This document shows, piece after piece, positions 53,365 through 61,438 of a DNA stretch of 64,000 bases. The DNA is taken from NCBI RefSeq assembly GCF_023736115.1, contig NZ_JAKQZC010000003.1, forward strand, positions 248,001 through 312,000, given 5' to 3'. Both the position numbers and the translations under genes were made by a program. Source of the stretch: Salinicola avicenniae. GTDB taxonomy: Bacteria; Pseudomonadota; Gammaproteobacteria; Pseudomonadales; Halomonadaceae. Positions within the stretch are counted from its first letter, which is position 1. Each line of letters starts with the position of its first letter. The notes beneath the pieces are model-generated. The model saw only the letters and a program-made list of their open reading frames with translations. It had not been told where the DNA came from and ran no database searches.

Positions 53365-53711
53365 CAGGCAGTCTCCCCGGTGTCGAGCCCCAGACTGTTG
53401 GAGAACGCGAAGTACTCGCTGTAGCCGGCATTGACCAGGGCTTGCCAGTGGTCGTAGGCGTGCTGGCTGGAAGGGAAACGCCAGATATCGACGGTTTCGA
53501 AGTCATGCTGGCCGCGGATATGGAAGCGCCCCTGGAACACCGCGCCCTGCTGCTTCGCCTGGGATCGGATCTCATGCCAGGTGACGTTCAGGCCTTTCTG
53601 ACGTGTCTCGTCGAGCGTGTACCAGTGCGGTCTCGGGCGGGCATAGTGCATCCAGAGATGACGGGCGGAATCGGTGCTATCGCGGAGCGTATCGTTGCTT
53701 GTGCTTGTCAT
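53364..53711 (-). CDS. uncharacterised protein A of the BtpA-PfkB-ABC operon
   Basis: A 115-residue soluble protein; I do not recognise a named family with confidence. Predicted pattern is mixed alpha-beta. The segment HDFETVDIWRFPSSQHAYDHWQALV resembles two segments of protein B upstream (HDIAGIFEAPNLDAALE and HHIGYWEIPDPDTADSA), suggesting a shared ferredoxin-like barrel unit. No signal peptide or membrane helix. It is embedded between protein B (15 bp upstream) and the ABC ATPase (1-bp overlap), so it belongs to the same pathway, perhaps as an isomerase, epimerase or small oxygenase-like enzyme. Confidence 0.7.
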   Translation of the reverse strand: MTSTSNDTLRDSTDSARHLWMHYARPRPHWYTLDETRQKGLNVTWHEIRSQAKQQGAVFQGRFHIRGQHDFETVDIWRFPSSQHAYDHWQALVNAGYSEYFAFSNSLGLDTGETA

Positions 53712-53726
53712 GGCCGTAACGACGCC

Positions 53727-54452
53727 TCAGGCAGGTTGAATCAGCTGCGACAGGGGGCGGACCCTGCCGACGATGTGACGTGAAGTGGTGAACTTGAAAT
53801 CGGCGACCCGTTCATGGCCGCGGATGGCACTATCGGCGGTATCCGGGTCCGGAATTTCCCAATAGCCGATGTGATGCCAGTGGTGGCCGACATCGAGCCG
53901 CGAGCGACCGGTGATATTGACCGAGTGATCCAGGTCCCCCTGGAAGGCCTCGTCGCACTCCAGGTCGTAGGCATCGCGCTCGGCGGGCGTCGCTTCGCAC
54001 CACGGATCGTTCCATTCCCATAGCGCGATGAACGCCCAGCCATGGTCGTGATGCTCGCCCTTGCCCATGATCGGGGCGAACTCGCGCAGCCCGATCATCC
54101 ACTCCGTCGCGAAGCGTCGTGCCCAACCGGCTTGCTCGAGACGTATCGTGCCCTCCAGCGCAGCATCGAGGTTCGGCGCCTCGAAGATGCCGGCGATGTC
54201 GTGCGAATGGGTGAAGCCGGTATCCAGCGCCACGGCGGCCTCGGGGGCCGCGCCGTCGAAGAGCCGGCGCTGGGAGAGCACCCAGCCTTCCTGCTCCAGG
54301 GACGCCAGCACCTCGAGAATGGCATCGCGGTGACATGCCTCGTAGACGCCCGGCAGAACGTCCTGGCGCTGGGCGGTGAACACGACACAGGCGCGCCCGG
54401 CGGCCGCATCGTCGCTCTGGAAGACCTGGGTATCGCCAGTGAGATTGTCCAT
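53727..54452 (-). CDS. uncharacterised protein B of the BtpA-PfkB-ABC operon (internal duplication)
   Basis: A 241-residue soluble protein of unknown family. It appears to be two related halves: residues about 20-115 with HSHDIAGIFEAPNLDAA and about 140-241 with HHWHHIGYWEIPDPDTA. Each is a His-rich turn, a strand ending in (F/W)E, Pro, and an amphipathic helix. Protein A carries one copy of the same pattern. The repeated His and Glu residues could bind a metal. It starts one base inside the stop of the BtpA gene. The function is unknown; position suggests a step in catabolism of the imported compound. Confidence 0.72.
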   Translation of the reverse strand: MDNLTGDTQVFQSDDAAAGRACVVFTAQRQDVLPGVYEACHRDAILEVLASLEQEGWVLSQRRLFDGAAPEAAVALDTGFTHSHDIAGIFEAPNLDAALEGTIRLEQAGWARRFATEWMIGLREFAPIMGKGEHHDHGWAFIALWEWNDPWCEATPAERDAYDLECDEAFQGDLDHSVNITGRSRLDVGHHWHHIGYWEIPDPDTADSAIRGHERVADFKFTTSRHIVGRVRPLSQLIQPA

Positions 54453-55339
54453 CAGCCGCGCACCTTCTCCATCGCTGTCATCAGGCGGTCAACGCGTGCC
54501 GGGTCGACGGGATTCCACCAGCAGGCATCGTGCTTGAGCCACTGGCCGACGATGGCGCCGTCGGCGACGGCCATCAGCGACGGCACCTGCTCCGGCGACA
54601 GCCCGGAGCCTACGATTACCGGCAGGTGGGTGCCGGATCTGACATCGTTGACCTCGTCGGGTTGGGTCGGCGAACCGGTGCGGGTGCCGGTGGCAATCAG
54701 CGCATCGGCATCGAACCATTCGGCATCTGTGGCCTGCTCCGGAATCGAGCGGTCGGCGGTGATGGCGTGGGCGCCGAACTTGACGTGGACGTCCGCCAGC
54801 ACGGCGACGTCCTTGGCCTGAATGTTGGACCGGTAGCGCAGGGCACGGGCGGCATCGCCGTTGAGCAGCCCCTCATTGGCGACGTAGGCATTGGCCCACT
54901 GATTGACACGCACCCACTTGGCGCCGACGGCCTTGGCGATGGCCATGCCCGGCAGGGCCCCGTTGGCCACGCAGGTAATGCCGATTGGCGTGTCGACCGC
55001 GTTTATCACCGCCTCGCAGGCAGCCGTCAGGCAGGCGACGGTCTCGTAGCCGATATCCTCCGGGCGGGAAAACGGCATGTCGCCGGCGTTTTCGATCATG
55101 ATGCCATCGACGCCGCCGTTGGCGAGCGTCAGGGCGTCCTGCACGGCCGCACGATAGATCTCGCGCACCGGTGTGCCGTCGTAGCGCGGTGCGCCCGGCA
55201 GTGCCGCGAGGTGAATCACGCCTATGATCGGCTTGGGACGTGGGAACAGCTTTTCCAGCACATTGGTCTTGGACGGCATGACGCGAGGAGGTGTAGTGGT
55301 CACGCGGGGCGTAGAATTCACGGGAGGCGTAGTCGTCAC
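54452..55339 (-). CDS. BtpA/SgcQ family protein
   Basis: A TIM-barrel-like protein of the BtpA/SgcQ family. Conserved family segments begin at residue 21: GVIHLAALPGAPRYDG, GGVDGIMIENAGDMPF, GITCVANGALPGMAIAKAVGAKWVRVN, ADVHVKFGAHA and GTRTGSPTQPDEV. SgcQ-like members occur in sugar-catabolic clusters, with an unproven nucleosidase or isomerase role. The GTG at 55339 overlaps the kinase stop (GTGA) and has AGAGA upstream, but it adds a 20-residue Thr/Pro repeat (TTTPPV-type); the ATG at 55279 begins the conserved part and has no ribosome site. The C-terminus overlaps protein B. Confidence 0.88.
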   Translation of the reverse strand: MTTTPPVNSTPRVTTTPPRVMPSKTNVLEKLFPRPKPIIGVIHLAALPGAPRYDGTPVREIYRAAVQDALTLANGGVDGIMIENAGDMPFSRPEDIGYETVACLTAACEAVINAVDTPIGITCVANGALPGMAIAKAVGAKWVRVNQWANAYVANEGLLNGDAARALRYRSNIQAKDVAVLADVHVKFGAHAITADRSIPEQATDAEWFDADALIATGTRTGSPTQPDEVNDVRSGTHLPVIVGSGLSPEQVPSLMAVADGAIVGQWLKHDACWWNPVDPARVDRLMTAMEKVRG

Positions 55340-56226
55340 GTTGTGATCTCTTGTTGGACGGAGGGGTGGTAGGGGAAGGCGTCCTGCGTGCCGAGTCGGC
55401 CGCAGGCGCGGGTGGCGGCCATGACGGCGTCGGTGAGCGCTGTCTCGAGCGTGTGCCCGGCTTGTCGGGACCGTAGTAGCCAGCCGGCCAGACAGTCGCC
55501 GGCGCCGGTGGTATCGACGATCGGGAGTCCCTCGGGCGTGGCGACGTGCGCGATCTGGCGTTTGCCAGCGTCGTGCAGGCTCGCACCCTTGGCGCCCATC
55601 GTACGGATGACATGCCGAGCGCCCATATCGACCAGGCTGCCCACGGCGTCGGGGCCGATGGCCTCGGCGGCGCGGTCGTTGACCAGCACGTACTCGGCGC
55701 CCTCGATCACGCAGGCCAGCTGCGTGATGCCGTCGGGGAACGTTGCTGGCTCCAGATCGAGCGACCACGTAATGCCACGGTCTCGCGCGCGCTCGATCAG
55801 TCGAAAGCCGGCATCACCGTAGATCGCGGTATGCAGGTGATCGATGTCGTCGAGATCCAGTGCCTCGATCGCGTCGCGAGGGGGGTAGATCGAGAGGCCT
55901 GGGTATAGCAGCAGGCGCTTTTCGCCAGCGGGTTCGACCATCGTGACGGCGCGGCACAATGCACCAGACCGCACGCTCAGGCGTAACTCGAGCGGAGCGT
56001 CCTGCAGGGCGTGACGCGCGGCGCGCGACGCGTCGTCATCGCCGAGACAGCCGGCGAAGACGACGTCGACGCCGGCACGGGCCGCGGCGATTGCGGTATT
56101 GGCGGCAACGCCGCCCAGCCCCTCCTTGAGGTCGTGGCAGACGACTTTTTCGTCGGGGGCAGGCACGTGGGGCGTGGTCAGCGTGAGGTCCAGGCTGATG
56201 TCGCCGATGACGAGGATTCGGGTCAT
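55336..56226 (-). CDS. PfkB-family carbohydrate/nucleoside kinase
   Basis: A 296-residue ribokinase-family enzyme. Signature 1 appears as GLGGVAANTAIAAARAG and signature 2 as DTTGAGDCLAGWLL, where the Asp is the catalytic base. It should phosphorylate the imported sugar or nucleoside with ATP. It is the first gene of the leftward seven-gene operon, overlapping the BtpA gene by 4 bp. ATG 56226 begins MTRILVIGDISLDLTL, the usual start; no clear ribosome site precedes it. The operon promoter must lie within 56227-56428, which contains the 20-bp palindrome. Confidence 0.92.
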   Translation of the reverse strand: MTRILVIGDISLDLTLTTPHVPAPDEKVVCHDLKEGLGGVAANTAIAAARAGVDVVFAGCLGDDDASRAARHALQDAPLELRLSVRSGALCRAVTMVEPAGEKRLLLYPGLSIYPPRDAIEALDLDDIDHLHTAIYGDAGFRLIERARDRGITWSLDLEPATFPDGITQLACVIEGAEYVLVNDRAAEAIGPDAVGSLVDMGARHVIRTMGAKGASLHDAGKRQIAHVATPEGLPIVDTTGAGDCLAGWLLRSRQAGHTLETALTDAVMAATRACGRLGTQDAFPYHPSVQQEITT

Positions 56227-56257
56227 GGATAAGGTCAATATGTATTGTTTTTGGCAT

Positions 56258-56277
56258 TAATTTGTAATTACAAATTA
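56258..56277. promoter_or_regulatory. perfect 20-bp palindrome, probable GntR operator
   Basis: TAATTTGTAATTACAAATTA reads the same on both strands, with a GTAATTAC core like many GntR/HutC sites (GT-N-AC). It lies 32 bp upstream of the PfkB start and 150 bp from the GntR gene, in the divergent promoter, and is strikingly AT-rich. Confidence 0.7.
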
Positions 56278-56345
56278 GGCGCCCGATCGTTAGACTGTCA
56301 AGCGCCAGCTTGGCCTCCGTGAGCGAAAACGCGGAGGCGATCGGG

Positions 56346-56370
56346 AGTAGGCGACCGATAGTAGGCGACC
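56346..56370. repeat. short direct repeat before the GntR gene
   Basis: AGTAGGCGACC occurs at 56346-56356 and 56360-56370 (14-bp period), about 60 bp before the GntR start. Could be chance or a secondary regulator site. Confidence 0.4.
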
Positions 56371-56428
56371 AAGAACAGGACAAGAGCGGGATCAGAAGGA
56401 TCATCGTGAACCGGGAACGGGAGGGCGT

Positions 56429-57190
56429 GTGACAGGCGACAAGACAGAGGGGTGGCGCGCGCGAGTGCTTAAGGACCATGCCGGGCCGCGCTGGAAGCAG
56501 ATCGCGGAATGGCTGCGAGACGCGATCCGCGATGGTGAATTCTCGCCGGGCGACTTCCTGCCCACGGAGTCGGTGATCAACGAGGTCTTCGGCGTGAGTC
56601 GCACGACTTCGCGAAATGCGCTCAACCAGCTGGTATCGGAAGGGTTGGTGACACGCCGCCCCGGTTCGGGAACGGTCGTTGCGGATCTGCGCGTGGAGCA
56701 GCCCCTGACTCGGCTCTCGGGATTTTCCGAGGACATGCTTCAGCGCGGCCTGACGCCATCCTTCCGGGTGTTGTCCTGTGGCTTTCGTCAGGCCTCGGAA
56801 GAGGTCGCCCTGGCGCTCGGCATCGCTTCTCATGACCGGGTCTTTCTTTCCGAGCGCATTTTGATGGCCAACGACCGCATCATCGGACACTCTCGCTCCT
56901 GGATTCGCTCGGACGTCATGCATCAGACGGCGCCGCCGGAAGCGGATTTCCTGAGCCGAGGGTCGCTTTACGAATGGATTGCCGATCATCTCGGTATCGA
57001 GATCATCGGTGGTGTGGAGTACATCGAAGCCAAGCGCTCAGAAGAGACACTGGCCGAGCTGCTCGACATCGATGCCCAGGCGCCTGTGCTGGTCGCCAGT
57101 CGCGTTGCTCGAGATCGGCGCGAACTGCCGATCGAGTATGCCGTCGTGACCTACCGCGCCGATCGCTACCGGTTCCGTCTCGATCTCTAG
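56429..57190 (+). CDS. GntR family regulator, HutC subfamily (UTRA domain)
   Basis: A 253-residue regulator. Residues about 18-88 form the GntR winged helix (RWKQIAEWLRDAIRDGEFSPGDFLPTE, GVSRTTSRNALNQLVSEGLVTRRPGSGT in two pieces), and about 100-250 form the UTRA effector-binding domain (TRLSGFSEDMLQRG; FLSERILMANDRIIGHSRSWI). HutC-type proteins usually repress transport and catabolic operons and are released by a pathway sugar phosphate. The GTG start at 56429 has GAGGG upstream. It diverges from the PfkB-BtpA-ABC operon across the palindrome at 56258, its likely target. Control of the downstream phn genes is less likely given their Pho box. Confidence 0.9.
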   Translation: MTGDKTEGWRARVLKDHAGPRWKQIAEWLRDAIRDGEFSPGDFLPTESVINEVFGVSRTTSRNALNQLVSEGLVTRRPGSGTVVADLRVEQPLTRLSGFSEDMLQRGLTPSFRVLSCGFRQASEEVALALGIASHDRVFLSERILMANDRIIGHSRSWIRSDVMHQTAPPEADFLSRGSLYEWIADHLGIEIIGGVEYIEAKRSEETLAELLDIDAQAPVLVASRVARDRRELPIEYAVVTYRADRYRFRLDL

Positions 57191-57314
57191 GTAAGTCTGA
57201 GTCGGCGACAATTGCGGCGCGAGTCCTCCCTACCATCCCTGGTTATCAGCGGCTAAACCGATGGGGCCGGCACCAGGCCGGCAACCATGGGTACTGCCGA
57301 TGGATCTCTTTGGT

Positions 57315-57332
57315 CTGTCGTCAAACTGTCAT
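57315..57332 (+). promoter_or_regulatory. Pho box (PhoB-binding site) upstream of phnD
   Basis: CTGTCGT-CAAA-CTGTCAT: two 7-bp direct repeats matching the PhoB half-site CTGTCAT, separated by 4 bp (11-bp period), 56 bp upstream of the phnD ATG. It implies induction by phosphate starvation. Confidence 0.75.
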
Positions 57333-57387
57333 CGTCGTCGCGGTAGCGTTCCCGGTACATCAGGGAACCAGACCGGACGACAACACC

Positions 57388-58341
57388 ATGACATTGAAGA
57401 CTTCTCTCCTGACGGGGTTACTTGGCGCCTCGCTCGCGCTGCCTGCCTTTGCCGACTTCACGCTCAGCGAACGCTACCGCGACAGCGACGGCGATCTGGT
57501 CGCCGATATTCCCAGCGATGAATCGCAGTGGATCGACCCCGATACGCTGATTTTTTCCTATACGCCAGTCGAGGATCCTGCGGTCTATGCCGATGTCTGG
57601 TCGGGCTTTCTCGATCACATGGCCGAGGTGACCGGCAAGCAGGTGCAGTTCTTCCCGGTGCAGTCGAACGCGGCGCAGATCGAAGCGATGCGAGCCGGTC
57701 GCCTGCATGTGGCCGGTTTCAATACGGGCTCCAATCCGCTGGCCGTGGCCTGTGCCGGGTTTCGACCCTTCGCCATGATGGCGGCGGACGATGGTTCGTT
57801 CGGTTACGAAATGGAGATCATCACCTACCCGGGCTCCGGCATCGAGTCGGTCGAGGATCTCGAGGGCAAGGAACTGGCGTTCACCTCCGAAACTTCCAAC
57901 TCCGGCTACAAGGCGCCGTCGGCGATCCTGAAGTCGGAGTTCGACATGCAGGCGGGGGCGGATTACGAGCCGGTTTTTTCCGGTGCGCACGATACCTCGA
58001 TTCTGGGCGTCGCCCATCAGGATTATCCCGCCGCGGCGGTCGCTAATTCGGTCATGACGCGGATGATCGACCGCGGCGTCATCGAGGCGGATCAGGTCGA
58101 CTCGATCTACCGCTCGCAGACCTTTCCGACCACCGGCTACGGTACGGTCTACAACTTGAAGCCCGAGCTGCAGGAGAAGATCCGTGAGGCCTTCTTCACC
58201 TTCGACTGGGACGGTTCCGGTCTCGAGCGGGAGTTCGGCAACGGCGGCGAGAGCCAGTTCATCGAGATCCATTTCAAGGACGACTGGCAGGTCATTCGTA
58301 CCATCGACGACGCCAACGGCGTTCGCTACTCGTGCGATTGA
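57388..58341 (+). CDS. phnD: phosphonate/phosphate ABC transporter periplasmic binding protein
   Basis: A 317-residue periplasmic protein: signal peptide ending near AFA (residue 22), then a PhnD-family fold. Recognisable parts are SYTPVEDPAVYADVWSGFLDHM, FFPVQSNAAQIEAMRAGRLHVAGF (pieces QSNAAQIEAMRAGRLHV), the anion-binding TSETSNSGYKAP, and FSGAHDTSILGVAHQDYPAAAV. It captures phosphonates, phosphite or phosphate esters for the PhnC-PhnE importer. It follows a Pho box. A 262-bp gap, longer than usual, separates it from phnC. Confidence 0.92.
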   Translation: MTLKTSLLTGLLGASLALPAFADFTLSERYRDSDGDLVADIPSDESQWIDPDTLIFSYTPVEDPAVYADVWSGFLDHMAEVTGKQVQFFPVQSNAAQIEAMRAGRLHVAGFNTGSNPLAVACAGFRPFAMMAADDGSFGYEMEIITYPGSGIESVEDLEGKELAFTSETSNSGYKAPSAILKSEFDMQAGADYEPVFSGAHDTSILGVAHQDYPAAAVANSVMTRMIDRGVIEADQVDSIYRSQTFPTTGYGTVYNLKPELQEKIREAFFTFDWDGSGLEREFGNGGESQFIEIHFKDDWQVIRTIDDANGVRYSCD

Positions 58342-58603
58342 ATAACGCGCGGTGACGCGGCTCCGAAGCCCTGATCTCGATGCGCTGGTTTCGGCGCTCT
58401 GCCCCAGGGCCCTGGCTTCAGCGCTTTGACTTCAGCGCGGCGGAGGCCGCACACACCGCCGGACATGACAACTACAACCGCTCGCGAGCGGACGTCATTA
58501 CCGTCATCCGCTTGTCTTTTCGTGGCACACCAATCTGAGCGTGCGGGCGTGATCGCGCACGGGGGGGCCATGAGGAGGCGCGAGCGCCGGAGTGAGAGAC
58601 CAG
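58342..58603. other. phnD-phnC gap
   Basis: 262 bp without a gene, inside what should be one operon. It contains a 12-bp palindrome CCAGGGCCCTGG (58404-58415) and two TTCAGCGC repeats just after it, which may form a processing or partial-termination hairpin that raises binding-protein output. No clear internal promoter. Confidence 0.45.
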
Positions 58604-59419
58604 ATGCTCAAGATCGAGGGCCTGTCCAAGGCCTACCGTACCGGTGACGTTGCACTGTCGTCGGTCTCGTTTCGCGTACCGCGGGGCCAAATCGTGGGGC
58701 TGATCGGCCCTTCAGGCGCCGGCAAATCGACGCTGATCCGCTGCATCAACCGCCTGGTCGTGCCAAGCGAGGGAAGCGTGATGCTGGGCGAGATCGATCT
58801 GACCCGCCTCGGCCAGCGGGCGCTGCGTCGCCAGCGCCGGCGAATCGGCATGATCTTTCAGGAGTACGCGCTGGTGGAGCGGCTCACCGTCATGGAGAAC
58901 GTGCTCTCCGGACGTCTGGGCTACGTGCCGTTCTGGCGTAGCTGGCTACGTCGCTTTCCCCCCGAGGATGTTCGCCGGGCCTATGCGCTGCTGGATCGCG
59001 TCGGTCTGCTTCAGCACGCGGACAAGCGCGCCGACGCGCTCTCCGGCGGCCAGCGTCAGCGTGTCGGTATCGCTCGGGCGCTGGCGCAGGAGCCCGACTT
59101 GCTGCTGGTAGACGAGCCGACGGCGAGCCTCGATCCGAAGACCAGTCGTCAGATCATGCGGCTATTGACCGAGATCTGCGCCGAGCGCCGGCTGCCGGCC
59201 ATCGTCAATATCCATGACGTGCCGCTGGCCCGACAGTTCGTGCAGCGGGTGATCGGGTTGCGCGACGGCGAGATCGTGTTCGATGGCGCGCCGGCGCAGC
59301 TGGAGGAAACGACCCTGTCGACGATCTACGGCGCGGACGACTGGCAGGCCATGCGTCGCGAGCACGACGAGCAGGACGACGCTGAGCCGTCGCAGCGGCT
59401 GTCCGGGGCCGAGGCATGA
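58604..59419 (+). CDS. phnC: phosphonate ABC transporter ATP-binding protein
   Basis: A 271-residue ATPase with Walker [14 protein letters not shown]-loop ([18 protein letters not shown], characteristic of PhnC), signature [14 protein letters not shown], Walker [13 protein letters not shown] and H-loop NIHDV. It energises uptake through the two PhnE subunits. ATG 58604 matches the family start ([11 protein letters not shown]); a GTG at 58592 is possible. It overlaps the first phnE by 4 bp (ATGA). Confidence 0.94.
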   Translation: MLKIEGLSKAYRTGDVALSSVSFRVPRGQIVGLIGPSGAGKSTLIRCINRLVVPSEGSVMLGEIDLTRLGQRALRRQRRRIGMIFQEYALVERLTVMENVLSGRLGYVPFWRSWLRRFPPEDVRRAYALLDRVGLLQHADKRADALSGGQRQRVGIARALAQEPDLLLVDEPTASLDPKTSRQIMRLLTEICAERRLPAIVNIHDVPLARQFVQRVIGLRDGEIVFDGAPAQLEETTLSTIYGADDWQAMRREHDEQDDAEPSQRLSGAEA

Positions 59420-60222
59420 GCGAGACCGCGTATCCATCGACTTGGCGGCGGCCCCCGCGGCTCGTCAAGCATCGCGGCTGGCGCTGGGGGCTATGGTTCG
59501 GCGTGCTGCTCTATCTGGTGCTGGCGGCGGGCAGCGTGGAGGTCGACATCGCGCGCGTGCTGAGCGGGCTCGAGCGCGGACAGCGCTTTGTGAGCGGCTT
59601 TCTGCAGCCGGATTTCGTCACGCGCTGGAGCGATATCCGTCAGGGGCTGATCGAGAGCCTGACCATGACCCTGACAGCCACGGTCATCGGCATTCTGATC
59701 TCGGTACCGATCGGTATCGGTGCGGCGCGCAACCTGACGCCGGCGCCGGTCTACCTCCTCTGTCGCGCGATCATCGCGGTCAGCCGTGCGCTGCAGGAGA
59801 TCATCATCGCGATCTTCCTGGTCGCCATGTTCGGCTTCGGCCCCTTTGCCGGCTTTCTGACGCTTTCGTTCGCGACCATCGGCTTTCTTGCCAAGCTGCT
59901 GGCCGACGATATCGAGGAGATCGATGCACGCCAGGCGGAAGCGATCCGCGCGACCGGCGCTTCCTGGTGGCAGTTCATCGATTATGCGGTACGCCCGCAG
60001 GTCATGCCGCGGTTGATCGGGCTGTCGCTCTATCGCCTCGATATCAATTTCCGCGAGAGCTCGGTGATCGGCATTGTCGGCGCAGGGGGCATCGGCGCCA
60101 CGCTCAACACGGCCATCGACCGCTACGATTATGACAGCGCCGGGGCGATTCTACTGCTGATCATCGCCATCGTACTGGTCTCGGAGTACGCCTCCGGCAT
60201 GCTAAGGAAATATCTGCAATGA
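59416..60222 (+). CDS. phnE: phosphonate ABC transporter permease subunit 1
   Basis: A 268-residue inner-membrane permease with about six hydrophobic segments. The EAA loop reads [27 protein letters not shown] (pieces [13 protein letters not shown]), and [20 protein letters not shown] is the PhnE signature. It pairs with the second PhnE coded next, with a 4-bp overlap on each side, so phnC-phnE-phnE are translationally coupled. Confidence 0.94.
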   Translation: MSETAYPSTWRRPPRLVKHRGWRWGLWFGVLLYLVLAAGSVEVDIARVLSGLERGQRFVSGFLQPDFVTRWSDIRQGLIESLTMTLTATVIGILISVPIGIGAARNLTPAPVYLLCRAIIAVSRALQEIIIAIFLVAMFGFGPFAGFLTLSFATIGFLAKLLADDIEEIDARQAEAIRATGASWWQFIDYAVRPQVMPRLIGLSLYRLDINFRESSVIGIVGAGGIGATLNTAIDRYDYDSAGAILLLIIAIVLVSEYASGMLRKYLQ

Positions 60223-61031
60223 CTGATATCGGCCACTATCGCGAGGTCTGGCGGCCGGCGTCGGCGGCCAGACGGCTAACGCGATGGTTTGCCTGGCTGG
60301 CGCTGGTAGCGCTGTTCGTCTTCTGTTGGCAGCTGATGACCGAGAATACCATCTGGGCCTTCGTCAGCGATGCGCCGAGGCAGGCTGCCGATATCGGCAG
60401 TCGCATGGTGCCGCCGCGCTGGTCCTATCTACCGGCGCTGATGGCACCACTATGGGACACGATCAACATCGCCACGCTGGGAACGCTTGGCGGTATCGCC
60501 ATGGCCATTCCCGTGGCGTTCCTGGCCGCTCGCAACACCACGCCGTCGGCGCGATTTCTACGTCCCGCGGCGCTGTTCGTGATCGTCGCCTCGCGTTCGA
60601 TCAATTCGCTGATCTGGGCGCTGCTGCTGGTGGCGATCATCGGACCGGGTCTATTGGCGGGCATCGTCGCGATCGCGCTGCGCTCGATCGGCTTCATCGG
60701 CAAGCTGCTCTACGAGGCGATCGAGGAGATCGACCCGAAGCCGGGCGAGGCGATCAGCGCGACCGGTGCCCGTCCGGCTCAGGTGCTGGACTATGCGATC
60801 GTCCCGCAGATCGTGCCCGCCTTCATCGCGATCGGCGTATTTCGATGGGATATCAATATTCGCGAGAGCACCATTCTCGGCCTCGTCGGGGCGGGCGGCA
60901 TCGGTCTTCAGCTGCAGTCATCGATCAACGTGCTGGCGTGGCCGCAGGTCACGATGATCCTGCTGCTGATTCTGGGCACGGTGGTGGTCAGTGAATGGGT
61001 ATCGGCGACACTGCGTCGGGCGATGATCTGA
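60219..61031 (+). CDS. phnE: phosphonate ABC transporter permease subunit 2
   Basis: A 270-residue permease related to the previous one: EAA loop KPGEAISATGARPAQVLDYA and the PhnE signature WDINIRESTILGLVGAGGIGL. Two unequal PhnE subunits are common in PhnCDEE importers. The operon ends here; no C-P lyase, phosphonatase or phosphite dehydrogenase gene follows, so the degradative enzymes, if any, are coded elsewhere. Confidence 0.94.
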   Translation: MTDIGHYREVWRPASAARRLTRWFAWLALVALFVFCWQLMTENTIWAFVSDAPRQAADIGSRMVPPRWSYLPALMAPLWDTINIATLGTLGGIAMAIPVAFLAARNTTPSARFLRPAALFVIVASRSINSLIWALLLVAIIGPGLLAGIVAIALRSIGFIGKLLYEAIEEIDPKPGEAISATGARPAQVLDYAIVPQIVPAFIAIGVFRWDINIRESTILGLVGAGGIGLQLQSSINVLAWPQVTMILLLILGTVVVSEWVSATLRRAMI

Positions 61032-61438
61032 CCGAACTCTCGCCAAACCTCGATGAAATCTCGCGATGGATTGAATGGCTTGAAACTATCAATGTAGCGC
61101 CTTCAAAAAGCCGGAATCTATCGGTGTGCCCCGTGGTGTCTGGCTTGGGGGCGACAGACCGAGATATTCCCCGTTGCGCCCTATCGATCGATTGCGCTTC
61201 CTGGCGCCTGTTCGCGCTTTTCGGGCGTTGGACAGCGCCCCCGGTTTATAACTATACCTTCACCTGCAGCTGCTTCCGGAGGCCAGCTACGCGCGAGGCG
61301 AGTGAGGGAAGCAGGAGGATTGCGTCGCGAACCTGACAGCGGGCCACAGCCCGTCGCGACAGCCACGCCGCGGAGGATCGCGTGGGGACCATTGTAGCGC
61401 CGAAATGGCGCTGCAACGTTGAATAGGGAGAGATCACC
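61032..61438. other. phn-catalase intergenic region
   Basis: 407 bp with no convincing gene; the reading frames present lack family features. It should hold the catalase promoter; the A/T-rich TTTATAACTATACC near 61244-61258 is the most promoter-like stretch. No clear phn terminator or OxyR site was recognised. Confidence 0.45.

Noticed and set aside
54452-55768. BtpA reading frame extended upstream to 55768
   Set aside because: Overlaps the PfkB kinase gene, which has both family signatures; conserved BtpA sequence begins at 55279.
56429-57190. GntR protein as PhnF, dedicated regulator of the phn importer
   Set aside because: The phn genes have a Pho box 56 bp before phnD, and the GntR operator candidate lies on the PfkB side; possible but less likely.
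60995-61336. 113-codon frame after the phn operon
   Set aside because: Overlaps the end of phnE, mixed composition, no ribosome site or family features.
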